Positions 27,914 to 36,678 of a stretch of 64,000 nt of DNA are shown here, piece after piece. The stretch covers positions 310,001 through 374,000 of the forward strand of contig CAVXFB010000002.1 in NCBI GenBank assembly GCA_963760935.1. The letters run 5' to 3'. The notes under the pieces were generated by a model, which searched no databases, had not been told where the DNA came from, and saw only the letters and a list, made by a program, of their open reading frames with translations. The position numbers were made by a program, and so were the translations under genes. Origin of the DNA: CAVXFB01 sp963760935. Lineage in GTDB: Bacteria > Planctomycetota > Planctomycetia > Pirellulales > Thermoguttaceae. Position 1 is the stretch's first letter; every line of letters begins with the position of its first letter.

Positions 27914-28799
27914 TTTCACGCCGCTCCGCAACTCGCAACTTGGCACTGCGCGATCGCGGGTTATCGTTCACCTCGTTCTCGTCCGGACGCACCGGCCGCC
28001 GCGTGAGCACGTTGAGTCGCTCGTCGGCCATGAATGCTTCCTTCACCCGCCGATCCTCCAGCGAGTGAAAACTGATTACCACCATGCGACCGCCCGGCCG
28101 CAAGCAGCCCGGAATGCGACGCAAGGCAATTTCCAGCGATTTTAGTTCGTCGTTCACTGCGATCCGCAGTGCTTGAAAGACCCGCGTTGCCGGGTCGATC
28201 CGATGTCCGCCAAACGGAGTTGGCACCGAGCGGCGGATCAGGTCGGCCAACTCGGCAGATGTCTCGATCGGTTGCTCGCGTCGTCGTCCAACGATCGCCT
28301 GCGCGATTCGCCGGCTGTATCGTTCTTCGCCAAACCGCGAGAATAGTTCGGTCAGGTGTTCCGCGCTGAGCCGGTTGATCAGTCGCCGCGCCGGTTCGCC
28401 ACGGAGCGGATCGAATCGCAGGTCCAGCGGTCCCTCGGACGAGAAACTGAATCCGCGCGACTGGTCGGCCAACTGGTCGCTGGAGAGCCCAAGGTCGAGC
28501 ACGACTCCGTCGACCCGTTCCACGCCCAACTCTTCGAGCACTTCCGGCAGATCGCAGAAGTTGGCTCGGGCCACTCGCATCGGCAGGCCAGCGAGGTTGC
28601 GTTCGGCCGCATCGATGGCCGCCGGATCGCGGTCCAGCCCGATCACGATCCCTGCGGGTCCGACCGCGGACGCCAGAGCCCGGGCGTGCCCGCCACCGCC
28701 CAGCGTGCCATCCACCATCACCATGCCGGGCTGGGGCCTCAGCCAGTGGAGCACAGGCTCCAGCATGACAGGCACGTGGACCGGCGACGGTTCGTTCAT
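27888..28799 (-). CDS. rsmH: 16S rRNA (cytosine(1402)-N4)-methyltransferase
   Basis: SAM-dependent methyltransferase (MraW) that modifies C1402 of 16S rRNA in the decoding centre. HVPVMLEPVLHWL opens the protein. The SAM site is DGTLGGGGHARAL; other motifs are GLDRDPAAIDAA, VDGVVLDLGLSSDQL, RGFSFSSEGPLDLRFDP and VVISFHSLEDRRVKEAF. ATG at 28799 gives 303 residues, the normal size; the longer open frame upstream has no family character. The C-terminal residues GTLRVP and the stop are encoded by a palindromic repeat. In many bacteria this gene follows mraZ and precedes ftsL; here a LysM protein follows and mraZ is absent. Confidence 0.92.
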   Translation of the reverse strand: MNEPSPVHVPVMLEPVLHWLRPQPGMVMVDGTLGGGGHARALASAVGPAGIVIGLDRDPAAIDAAERNLAGLPMRVARANFCDLPEVLEELGVERVDGVVLDLGLSSDQLADQSRGFSFSSEGPLDLRFDPLRGEPARRLINRLSAEHLTELFSRFGEERYSRRIAQAIVGRRREQPIETSAELADLIRRSVPTPFGGHRIDPATRVFQALRIAVNDELKSLEIALRRIPGCLRPGGRMVVISFHSLEDRRVKEAFMADERLNVLTRRPVRPDENEVNDNPRSRSAKLRVAERREIVGTLRVP

Positions 28800-29239
28800 A
28801 GTTTCAAGGGCGGAAGGCCAGCACTGGACCATATCATGATGTCCATATCCCGCCGGCGCATGACGAGGGCGCCGGCGAACACCGCCAGCGACAGGCGTGG
28901 AAAGATACCCACTCGCGACGCGCAACACAAGCGGATTTTGGCGATCTTCGACAGGCTGACATGCATTTTCGGTCGGAGCGGCGTCAGCACCGCGGACCTG
29001 AGTGCCCACGGCCATCGCATGATCGCCAAATTGCGTAACCGGCGTTGCCATAAGGGATTGCGCGGCTCGTTATGCCATCGAATGATGACCTGCTGCCCAT
29101 CCGAAGCACTGCGAGGTCCTCGGGGCGTTGCAGTTCTACTGCCGCCCCTGCAACGCCCAGCCGTACGGGCTTATACTGGTTCATGCTCAAATCCTAAAGT
29201 TCAGCTCGCCGGTGGAGTACGGCGACACCAAGGGCCCCC
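28800..29239. other. divergent intergenic region, 440 bp
   Basis: Between rsmH (minus) and queA (plus). It should hold both promoters. A perfect 11-bp inverted repeat sits at 29123-29158. Short open frames in this stretch are not protein-like. TATACT at about 29173-29178 could be a -10 box for queA. Confidence 0.35.
29123..29158. promoter_or_regulatory. 11-bp perfect inverted repeat upstream of queA
   Basis: GGGCGTTGCAG (29123-29133) and CTGCAACGCCC (29148-29158) are perfect reverse complements separated by 14 bases. The site lies about 80 bases before the queA start. It could be a dimeric operator or an RNA hairpin; there is no T-run to support a terminator. Confidence 0.45.
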
Positions 29240-30286
29240 ATGCCGGAAATCGATCGATACGACTACCATCTGCCGAAGCATCTGATCGCGCAAACGCCGG
29301 CGATCTGCCGCACCGACGCGCGGCTCTTGGTGGTTGATCGCGCCACGGGCACGTGGGAGCACAAGTACATCCGCGACCTGCCCGACATCCTCCGCCGACA
29401 CGACTGCCTGGTGATCAACGACACGCGCGTCGTGCCTGCTCGACTCGTCGGCCGCCGTTACGATACGGGCGGACATTGGGAAGGGCTGTTTCTGGCTGCA
29501 AGTCCTGACGGCCTGTGGCAGGTGATGTGCAAGACCCGTGGCAAGCTCAAGCCGGGCGACACCATTACGCTGCTCAACGCGGCCGGACAGGACGACGTGC
29601 GGCTGCAACTCGGCATTAAACAGTCTGACGGCACGTGGGTGGCCAAGCCGCTGGCCGCCGACGATGCGCTTGCTTTGCTCGACCGTGTGGGCCGCGTCCC
29701 GCTGCCGCCCTATATCCGCAAAGGAGAAATGGACGAGACCGACCGGGAACACTATCAAACGGTGTATGCGCAAGTGCCAGGCGCCGTCGCGGCGCCGACC
29801 GCCGGACTGCACTTCACCGCCACGTTGCTCGATCGGCTAAGCCAGCAAGGCGTGGAGATTTGTGCGCTCACGCTTCACGTTGGCCCAGGCACGTTTCGTC
29901 CGGTGACGGCCGAGTCGCTGATCGACCACCAGATGCACTCGGAGTGGGGGTGCGTCAAGCAGCAGGCAATCGACCGCATCGAAGCATGTCGCAAGAGCGG
30001 CGGCCGAATTATCGCAGTCGGCACGACGTCGGTCCGCCTGTTGGAAACGGCCGCAGCGCAAGGTACATTGAAACCGTTTGAGGGCTATACTGACCTGTTC
30101 ATCCATCCGCCGTACCAGTTTCGGACCGTCGATGCCCTGTTGACCAATTTTCATTTGCCGCGCACCACGCTGTTGATCCTCGTCCGAACGTTCGGTGGCG
30201 ACGAACTGATTCATCGAGCCTACGAAGAGGCAATTCGCGAGCAGTACCGCTTTTATAGCTACGGCGATGCGATGCTCATCCTATAA
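29240..30286 (+). CDS. queA: tRNA preQ1(34) S-adenosylmethionine ribosyltransferase-isomerase
   Basis: Transfers the ribosyl part of SAM to preQ1 at tRNA position 34 to make epoxyqueuosine. Full-length protein of 348 residues. Family motifs are DYHLPKHLIAQTP, DCLVINDTRVVPARLVG, AAPTAGLHFTATLLDRL, THVGPGTFRPV-like LHVGPGTFRPVTAES, and the C-terminal FHLPRTTLLILVRTFGGDEL. It is followed 26 bp later by a NUDIX gene on the same strand. No other queuosine gene is in the window. Confidence 0.94.
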   Translation: MPEIDRYDYHLPKHLIAQTPAICRTDARLLVVDRATGTWEHKYIRDLPDILRRHDCLVINDTRVVPARLVGRRYDTGGHWEGLFLAASPDGLWQVMCKTRGKLKPGDTITLLNAAGQDDVRLQLGIKQSDGTWVAKPLAADDALALLDRVGRVPLPPYIRKGEMDETDREHYQTVYAQVPGAVAAPTAGLHFTATLLDRLSQQGVEICALTLHVGPGTFRPVTAESLIDHQMHSEWGCVKQQAIDRIEACRKSGGRIIAVGTTSVRLLETAAAQGTLKPFEGYTDLFIHPPYQFRTVDALLTNFHLPRTTLLILVRTFGGDELIHRAYEEAIREQYRFYSYGDAMLIL

Positions 30287-30312
30287 TTCCATTGCGTCGA
30301 AAGGATTACGCT

Positions 30313-30936
30313 GTGCCTGAGAGTCAAACTGAACGCGTATTGGTTGTGCCCACCGACTTGTTCCGGCGGGTTGGATATTTCCAAGGCTTCAACGGCAACG
30401 TGGGCCCGTATCTCGACGAACTGTTCCGCAAGGAAAACGTGAGCTTCCGCCCGCGGCACGAAGTTGAGAAGGACCCCGGCTTCAAGCAACTGATCCCGTA
30501 CGTGATTTTTCGACACGTCGACCCGGCGGGCACGGAAACCGTGTTCCAATATACGCGGGGAATTGGCCAAGGCGAGGGACGGCTGCATCGCAAACGCAGC
30601 GTTGGCATCGGTGGACATATCTCGGCCATCGACGCCGGCTCGAACGGCGACGGCAACCCGTACGAAGAAGGCATGCGGCGCGAGTTGGAGGAAGAAGTGG
30701 CCATCGAAACGCCCTACGACGCTCGTTGCGTCGGCATGATCAACGACGACGAGTCCGACGTCGGCCGCGTTCACCTGGGCATCGTGCACCTCTTCGACGT
30801 CGAGCGCCCGGTCGTGCGGCCGCGCGAGGTCGAAATCGTCGACTGTGGTTTTCGGCCCGTTACGTCCATCCTCGCCGACATGACCGGATTCGAGACCTGG
30901 TCACAGATCTGCATGAGCGCCTTGTTCAGCAAATAG
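30313..30936 (+). CDS. NUDIX-type phosphohydrolase
   Basis: Protein of 207 residues that probably hydrolyses a nucleoside-diphosphate-linked compound. The NUDIX box is recognisable but carries an insertion: GGHISAID, about ten extra residues, then YEEGMRRELEEEVAIE, keeping the catalytic REXXEE core. GTG at 30313 with AAGGAT upstream is the likely start; the in-frame upstream start at 30292 is weaker. An N-terminal region of about 90 residues (VLVVPTDLFRRVGYFQGF) precedes the NUDIX fold and resembles a conserved unnamed group of predicted phosphoesterases. It is probably cotranscribed with queA. Confidence 0.8.
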   Translation: MPESQTERVLVVPTDLFRRVGYFQGFNGNVGPYLDELFRKENVSFRPRHEVEKDPGFKQLIPYVIFRHVDPAGTETVFQYTRGIGQGEGRLHRKRSVGIGGHISAIDAGSNGDGNPYEEGMRRELEEEVAIETPYDARCVGMINDDESDVGRVHLGIVHLFDVERPVVRPREVEIVDCGFRPVTSILADMTGFETWSQICMSALFSK

Positions 30937-30946
30937 AAGGCTTGTC

Positions 30947-31086
30947 ACTAGGCTTTGTCGGAAAAGGCGAACATGTCATCCTGAGCACAGCGAAGGATCT
31001 CTTCCGAGGGTGGGAGAACTCGTAGATCCATCGCTGCGCTCAGGATGACAATTGGGAGGTTCCGGTGTTTTCCGACAATGCCTAGT
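30947..31086. mobile_element. 140-bp MITE-like element, copy 1
   Basis: Terminal inverted repeats ACTAGGCTTTGTCGGAAAA (30947-30965) and the matching right end TTTTCCGACAATGCCTAGT (31068-31086) differ at one position. Inside lies a second palindrome built on GTCATCCTGAGC...GCTCAGGATGAC. It is non-coding. An inverted relative is at 36511-36678, and the inner palindrome alone recurs at 53781-53864. The size, TIRs and lack of genes fit a miniature inverted-repeat transposable element mobilised in trans. No clear target duplication outside the TIRs was seen. Confidence 0.75.
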
Positions 31087-31166
31087 AAATAGAGGGTTGG
31101 GCATCTCAGTATTCAGTAACAAGGTCCCCTCTCACTTCGGGAGAGGGCCAGGGTGAGGGCGACCGC

Positions 31167-32389
31167 GTGCTGCAACTTCCGATCTACCTCGATAACCACG
31201 CCACCACCCGGCTTGATCCTCGCGTGCTCGAGGCGATGCTGCCGTACTTCAGCGAAAAATTCGGCAATGCCGGCAGCACGACGCATTCGTTCGGCCACGC
31301 CGCCAAGGAAGCGGTCGACACCTCGCGTCAGCAAATCGCTGCGGCTATCGGTGCGCGGCCCAAGGAAATCATCTTTACGAGCGGGGCCACCGAAAGCAAC
31401 AATTTGGCCATCAAAGGCGTCGCCGCCAAATACGCCCATCGCGGCCGGCACATCGTCAGCGTCGTCACCGAACACCCGGCCGTGCTCGATCCACTCCAGG
31501 CGCTCGCCCGCCACGGCTTCGAGGTCACGCTGCTGCCGGTCACTGAATTGCCCAACGAGCGTGCCGGGCTGATCGACATCGAGCGTTTGGCCGACGCCTT
31601 GCGCGCTGATACGATCCTCGTTTCCGTCATGTTGGCCAATAACGAGATCGGCGCGATCATGCCCGTGGCCGAAATCGGGCGTCTATGTCGCCAGCGCGGC
31701 GTGCTCTTGCACAGCGACGCCACGCAGGCCGTAGGCAAGATTCCTGTCAATGTCGAGCAGTTCAACGTCGATCTAATGAGCTTTAGCGCCACAAGATTTA
31801 CGGCCCGAAGGGCGTCGGCGGCCTGTACGTTCGACGCCGCAGCCCGCAAGTCCGCTTGGATCCGCTTATCGATGGCGGCGGCCAGGAGACCGGGCTGCGC
31901 AGCGGCACGCTTAACACGCCGGGCATCGTCGGCTTCGCCCGGGCGCTCGAATTGTGCCTCGAAGAACTGCCCAGCGAAGCGCCCCGGCTCCGCACGCTAC
32001 GCGATCGACTGTACGCCGGTCTGACGGCAGCCACCACGGGCGTGTCGCTCAACGGACCGGCCCTCACGCCGCCCGAGTGGCGCTTGCCGGGCAACTTGAA
32101 CGTGAGTTTTGATTACGTCGACGGCGAAGCGCTCTTGATCAACATGCCCGATCTGGCTTTGAGTTCCGGCAGCGCCTGCACCTCGGCCAATCCCGAGCCC
32201 AGCCATGTTCTTCGCGCCGTGGGCCTCGGCGACGATGCGGTCCGCAGCAGCGTTCGCTTCGGCCTGGGTCGCTTCAATACGGACGAAGAAATCGATTTCG
32301 CCATTGGCAAGACGGCCGAAACCGTCGCCCGCCTCCGCACCATGAGCAGCGCCGCCGAATCGCCGCTGTGCCCAGAAAACGGTTCCTGA
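31167..32389 (+). CDS. cysteine desulfurase, IscS/NifS family (frameshifted)
   Basis: PLP enzyme that releases sulfur from cysteine for Fe-S clusters and thio-modifications. The first frame runs to DLMSFSA near 31790. The expected active-site segment (HKIYGPKGVGGLYVRR, with the PLP-binding Lys) is recovered only by adding one C to a CC pair there. The following frame then continues with DPLIDGGGQETGLRSGTLNT and the catalytic Cys in SSGSACTSANPEPSHVL. The corrected length is about 407 residues. No iscU, iscA or thiI gene is adjacent, so its partner pathway is unknown. A start at 31167 gives the usual LPIYLDNHATTRLDPRV opening. Confidence 0.88.
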
Positions 32390-32533
32390 CCCCGTTTTCA
32401 CCCGCCATGCCTTGGCTAAAAGTCTCGTCCGAGGCATAATGTATTTGTCGTAGCGGCGGATCACACAGCGCCGCTCGCGGCGGGTTGTGCCCGAACCCGT
32501 CTATGGCCAGTTGTGGGCTCCAGGGGAATCATA

Positions 32534-34399
32534 ATGATCGCTCGGTTTCAGAGAGCTTTTCTCGCAGTAATAATGATAATCTTGAGCCTTCCGGCTTCGT
32601 CGTCTCTGGCCCAGAACGAGCAAGTCGCGCTTGACGCCGGCAAGGCCGACAGTCTCTCGACTTCCGCCCATGCGCGTTCGGCAACGGGCAAGATTCAGAT
32701 TGCCCTGCTCACGCTGCCGGAGGTGCTTCCTCCGTGGAGACAGCTCGACTACGACGTACGACTGGAGTTCTTCAAAGGCGGGGCCAACAACCTCTGCTAC
32801 TGCGTACGGCATCTGGAGAACATGTGCCACAACTGCGGCCTGCCAGTGCGGCGGGTTGATATCGCGGGGCTAGCAAAGCTGGACAACGCAATCCTGTTCG
32901 TGCCCGACGCCTCTAAGCTGCTGCCCGAGACGCGCAAGGCCCTGGGCAAATGGATCGCTGCGGGCAAGCCGATAATCGTCTTCGGTCAGGTCCCCGCCGA
33001 CTGGGCGCGGCAGCATGGGGTGCAAGTCGTCAAGGCGAAAGACAACTCGCGAAAGCTGGACACGATCTACTTTCCCGCCGACGGGCGGTCGATCTGCGGC
33101 CGGCCGCTGCAATATGTCTCTTACACCAGCGAGCATCCCGTTGCCCTGTTGCGAGGTTCGCACGATACCGAGGGTGGAGATTCGGTTGCTTGCCGCCGAG
33201 GGTCGCTGCTGTTTTGGGGATGGAGTCCTCGACCGCACGCCTGGGCTATCGTCGCCGAACAAGATGAGTATCGCCTTTTCGCCCGGCTGTTAAAGGAATT
33301 TCAAGTCAGCATTCACGTCCCAGTCATTTCCACTCGCAGAATCAGCAATTTGAAGGCGCTGGGGGTCGGCGACTGGGGCGCCTGGCCCGGTTGGCCGGCG
33401 TACGACAACTTCTTCAAAGACCTCCTGCCTTCCTTGGCCGGCTATGGCTTCGACCACGTGTATTACCTGGGCACATATCACGACAACATGATATTCGACA
33501 ATTTCGCGGAGAAGTTCCTGGGAAAGCGGCCGCTGTCGCCGTCTAAAGTCCGGGGCACTGCAGGCATACCTGCTATTATCAAGAAGGCTGATGAATGCGG
33601 GCTGAAGGTATATGCAGTCATCAATCCGTTCGACGTCAAAAACCGCCGCTTGGCCGACGCATTGCTCAAACACGACGGGCTGATGTATCGCTACACCGAC
33701 GGCAAGTTGGTTAGGAGCGAGTATTGGTCGCCGGCCGACCCTGAGTTGAAGCGGCTGGCGGTCGAGTCGATTAAGGAATTCTTGACGCAACAGCGGGTGG
33801 ACGGCATATTCATCGACTTTGCCCGCTATCTGGACTCCAACTTCGATTACGGGCCCGCCATGCGTCAGGCCTTCGAAAAACACGCAGGCCGGCACTTCTC
33901 CAAGTGGCCGGGGGCGGTGATTAACGATCCGGCCGTCGCCCGGCAGTTCGGCGCCTTCAAGCGTCAAGTGATGAACGATTTCTTGGGGGCCTTCGGCCTG
34001 GCCGCCAAGCAAGCGCAGAAGGACATAGTCATAGAAGCTCTATATTACTGGGATTTCTGGCCGGAGCCGGGCGGGGCATACGAACACATAGGCCAGGATC
34101 CGAAACCGCTTATCAAGATCGGTGCGCTGGACCACGCCTGTGGCATCTTCTACACTTCCGACAATGCCCGACTGGCCAGGCTTATCGACTCAGCCATTCA
34201 AGACGTGGGGTGCGATCACTTCAGTTGCATCATCAGCCCCATGAGCTTCTTCAACGAGTATCACACTACCGCACAGATCTTCGAGCAGATTCGGATTCTC
34301 CAGGACAAGGGCGTCAGGCACGCCGAACTCTTCAATCATTCGCCGCCGTATCTGTTCTACAATCGCTTTCAGAACGGCGAACGATTACCGCAGAGATAG
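32534..34399 (+). CDS. exported glycoside hydrolase-like (GH10-like/TIM-barrel) protein
   Basis: Secreted protein of 621 residues with signal peptide (FQRAFLAVIMIILSLPASSS). The N-terminal part (about 55-260) resembles a glutamine-amidotransferase-like flavodoxin fold (KIQIALLTLPEVLP; KLLPETRKALGKWIAAGKPI). The second part (about 270-610) looks like a TIM barrel of the glycosyl-hydrolase-like 10 group: VYYLGTYHDNMIFDNFAE, KVYAVINPFDVKNR, VDGIFIDFARYLDSNF. Possible catalytic acids are in FIDFARYLD and IEALYYWDFWPE; the exact pair cannot be assigned. ATG at 32534 follows AGGGGA. Placed beside GH29 and GH3 genes, it probably acts on a polysaccharide. Confidence 0.72.
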   Translation: MIARFQRAFLAVIMIILSLPASSSLAQNEQVALDAGKADSLSTSAHARSATGKIQIALLTLPEVLPPWRQLDYDVRLEFFKGGANNLCYCVRHLENMCHNCGLPVRRVDIAGLAKLDNAILFVPDASKLLPETRKALGKWIAAGKPIIVFGQVPADWARQHGVQVVKAKDNSRKLDTIYFPADGRSICGRPLQYVSYTSEHPVALLRGSHDTEGGDSVACRRGSLLFWGWSPRPHAWAIVAEQDEYRLFARLLKEFQVSIHVPVISTRRISNLKALGVGDWGAWPGWPAYDNFFKDLLPSLAGYGFDHVYYLGTYHDNMIFDNFAEKFLGKRPLSPSKVRGTAGIPAIIKKADECGLKVYAVINPFDVKNRRLADALLKHDGLMYRYTDGKLVRSEYWSPADPELKRLAVESIKEFLTQQRVDGIFIDFARYLDSNFDYGPAMRQAFEKHAGRHFSKWPGAVINDPAVARQFGAFKRQVMNDFLGAFGLAAKQAQKDIVIEALYYWDFWPEPGGAYEHIGQDPKPLIKIGALDHACGIFYTSDNARLARLIDSAIQDVGCDHFSCIISPMSFFNEYHTTAQIFEQIRILQDKGVRHAELFNHSPPYLFYNRFQNGERLPQR

Positions 34400-34464
34400 C
34401 GGTCTGCTCTGCATCGTGCGTGAAATACACCAACGGCCGAAATTCACGGTGCGTTCCACGCGCC

Positions 34465-35910
34465 CTACGGCTTGCTCGAATCTTGGGCCTCTATGCGAAA
34501 AACATAGGCCCAGTGGCAGGGCCGCGCTGCTTCCGGTTGAAGCGATTGCGGCAATTCGATCACCAATCCGGCTGTCTTGTCTAGGTGCCAACGCAACGGG
34601 GCTTTGCAGCCGAGCATGTGTATTTCGCTGCCTTCGCGGGGGCAAACCAGCCGCAGCTTGAACTCCTTACCGGGCCATTTCATGCTTATGGCGTAGACAA
34701 AACGGCGATCCTTGCTGCGGGTGAAACGCACCTGATCGCCTTCCTTGATATGGCGCCAGCGCCGCGTGCCATAGATCGCTTCACCGTTGACCTTAAGCCA
34801 GCGGCCGACTTCTTCCAGGCGGGCCACGGCCGTAGGGTGGAAGTTACCCTGAGGGTCGGGCCCGACTGAAATCTGGAACAGCCCCCCCTTGGCCACGACG
34901 TCGATCAGGCTGTCGAGCACCCATTGGGCCGACTTGTACTTCGATCCGTCGGGCTCGTAGGCGAAGATGTCGGCCATCGTGTAGATCACCATCCATGGCA
35001 GCTTGGGATCCACAAACTCCGCGCCATCCCTGGGAATGTCCGACGATTCAGGGATCCACTTTTCCGGCGTGTAGTAGTCGCCGTAGGCCCCGATGCCCCG
35101 GTTCCGCATCATTAGCTGCGGCTGCAACCGCCGGGCCATCATCACCGTCTGCTTGATGTCGGGCCAGCACCAGTCGGGCAGGTACATGTCCAAACCCAGC
35201 ATGTCGATCGGCCCGTAATTACTAAGCAGCTCGCGAATCTGTGTGCGGTGCCGTCGGATGCAGCGGGCGTAACCTTGGGGGTCACTCTGCTTGGTGTAAC
35301 CGGGGTCTTTGTAGAGGTTCCAGGCGTTCATGCGGAAGTCGGCGTCGTACCAATCCATGTGGTTGAAGTAGAGGCCAACAGCTATGCCCCGAGCGTGGGC
35401 GGCGTCGGTCAACTGCTTGACGATGTCGCGATGATAGGGCGTCTCCATGATGCTGTAGGCCACGTCGCATTTTTCGATCTTCGGCCCTCCCGGGGCAATC
35501 CAATTGATCCGCCGCTTCACCCGCGTCTTGGTGTCGAACATGGAGAAACCATCGGCGTGCTTGGTAGTAAAGGCAAAATACTTCATCCCGCAGTGATTGA
35601 AGAAGTCCATCCACTTGTAAGCGTCGAAATCAGTGGGATTGAAGGTCTCGTACAGCTCCTGATAACGCTGCCGATCGGCATTCGACATTTTCAGCAGGGG
35701 CGTGGACGCCTCTCGGCCCAACTGACAATACGGGCCCCAATGGATTCGAATGCCGTACTTTAGATCGAGCCATCTCTCCTTGGCTTCCGGCGGAGCGTGG
35801 TGATAGTCGGGGTCGACCGTCTTGGAGTCTTCGGCTGAGGAAACCGTAGCACAGGCTGCCAGCAAAGCGCAAAAACAGATACCGGCGCCGGTCGTTCCAA
35901 TGCGGCTCAT
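34465..35910 (-). CDS. alpha-L-fucosidase (GH29), exported
   Basis: Predicted secreted exo-glycosidase of 481 residues. An N-terminal signal peptide has a lipobox-like ALLAACATVS, so it may be a lipoprotein. The GH29 barrel starts at KERWLDLKYGIRIHWGPYCQ and shows FAFTTKHADGFSMFDTKT. The likely nucleophile region is GPIDMLGLDMYLPDWCW, although the usual WxDG context is altered to LGLDMY. Near the end of the barrel is WVLDSLIDVVAKGGLFQISV, and a beta-sandwich follows. The altered nucleophile context means substrate specificity may deviate from plain alpha-L-fucosides. It faces the GH10-like gene (converging). Confidence 0.85.
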   Translation of the reverse strand: MSRIGTTGAGICFCALLAACATVSSAEDSKTVDPDYHHAPPEAKERWLDLKYGIRIHWGPYCQLGREASTPLLKMSNADRQRYQELYETFNPTDFDAYKWMDFFNHCGMKYFAFTTKHADGFSMFDTKTRVKRRINWIAPGGPKIEKCDVAYSIMETPYHRDIVKQLTDAAHARGIAVGLYFNHMDWYDADFRMNAWNLYKDPGYTKQSDPQGYARCIRRHRTQIRELLSNYGPIDMLGLDMYLPDWCWPDIKQTVMMARRLQPQLMMRNRGIGAYGDYYTPEKWIPESSDIPRDGAEFVDPKLPWMVIYTMADIFAYEPDGSKYKSAQWVLDSLIDVVAKGGLFQISVGPDPQGNFHPTAVARLEEVGRWLKVNGEAIYGTRRWRHIKEGDQVRFTRSKDRRFVYAISMKWPGKEFKLRLVCPREGSEIHMLGCKAPLRWHLDKTAGLVIELPQSLQPEAARPCHWAYVFRIEAQDSSKP

Positions 35911-36228
35911 GGAGCGGCTTTATCTTCGTGTGGGTGAAGAAACGCGTGAGATTGGCGACTGAATCGTGTGATTTGCCAGCCGACGCAACTGGTCCGTGTC
36001 TCATCTTGATCATAGCGTCAGCCGGTGCGCCCGTAAAGCCTTCTCGATCGCAGGAGGGACTCGGGGGACACGAACCGATTATGTGTGTTGGTGTAGTTTC
36101 GATGGGCGACCTGATTTTCGTGGATGGAAACAAGAAAGGTGAACAAGAAAGGTCAGGAACCGTTAACTGTGAATTTCTCAGCTGCCGTTTTCGTTTTTTC
36201 TTTTCTCCTGTCTGTTTCTCTGTCGCGT
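35911..36228. other. intergenic region, 318 bp
   Basis: Upstream of the fucosidase gene, so it should contain its promoter. It includes a short direct repeat (AACAAGAAAGGT twice at about 36130-36155) and a T-rich stretch at about 36186-36230. No gene was recognised. Confidence 0.35.
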
Positions 36229-36453
36229 TCATCCAGTGAAGCGTCGAACCAGCCATAGTATCGCACTCAGGACAAGGCTCACGAGAATGCATGTCGTGAC
36301 GGGAAAGTAGAAACGGCCGTTCGGCCTTTCGATAACGATGTCGCCCGGAAGTCGCCCCAACCAGGGAATAGACGGGGACAGCAGCCAGACCAGACCAACG
36401 GTCGCGATGACAGGCCCCACGATGATTAGCAACCAGCCAGGATGATAGTCCAC
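36229..36453 (-). CDS. DUF2905 family small membrane protein
   Basis: Protein of 74 residues with two transmembrane helices (WLLIIVGPVIATVGLVWLL and FPVTTCILVSLVLSAILWLV). Between them lies the conserved loop PWLGRLPGDIVIERPNGRFY, which is diagnostic of DUF2905. Function is unknown in the literature I know; family members are widespread and often near ruvB or queA in other bacteria. Here it sits between the fucosidase and the GH3 gene with no clear link. Confidence 0.88.
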   Translation of the reverse strand: MDYHPGWLLIIVGPVIATVGLVWLLSPSIPWLGRLPGDIVIERPNGRFYFPVTTCILVSLVLSAILWLVRRFTG

Positions 36454-36510
36454 GGTCTGGATCCTCGACGTTACAACGACCTACGTCAGCAACGGGCGAA
36501 CGCAGGCCAG

Positions 36511-36678
36511 ACTTTGTCGGAAAACACCGGAACCTCACAATTGTCATTCTGAGCGCAGCGAAGAATCTACGAGCTTTCCCGGCCTCGGAAGAGATCCTTC
36601 GCTGCGCTCAGGATGACATGTTCGCCTCTCTCGACAAAGCCTCAGGATGATATGTTCGCCTTTTCCGACAAACTCCTA
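36511..36678. mobile_element. MITE-like element, copy 2 (inverted, with internal duplication)
   Basis: Relative of the element at 30947-31086 in reverse orientation. The left end ACTTTGTCGGAAAACACCGG and right end TTTTCCGACAAACTCCTAG form imperfect TIRs. It is longer (about 168 bp) because of an internal partial duplication: CTCAGGATGA followed by a TATGTTCGCC or CATGTTCGCC stretch occurs twice near the right end. The right end includes the stop codon of the GH3 gene. Confidence 0.72.
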
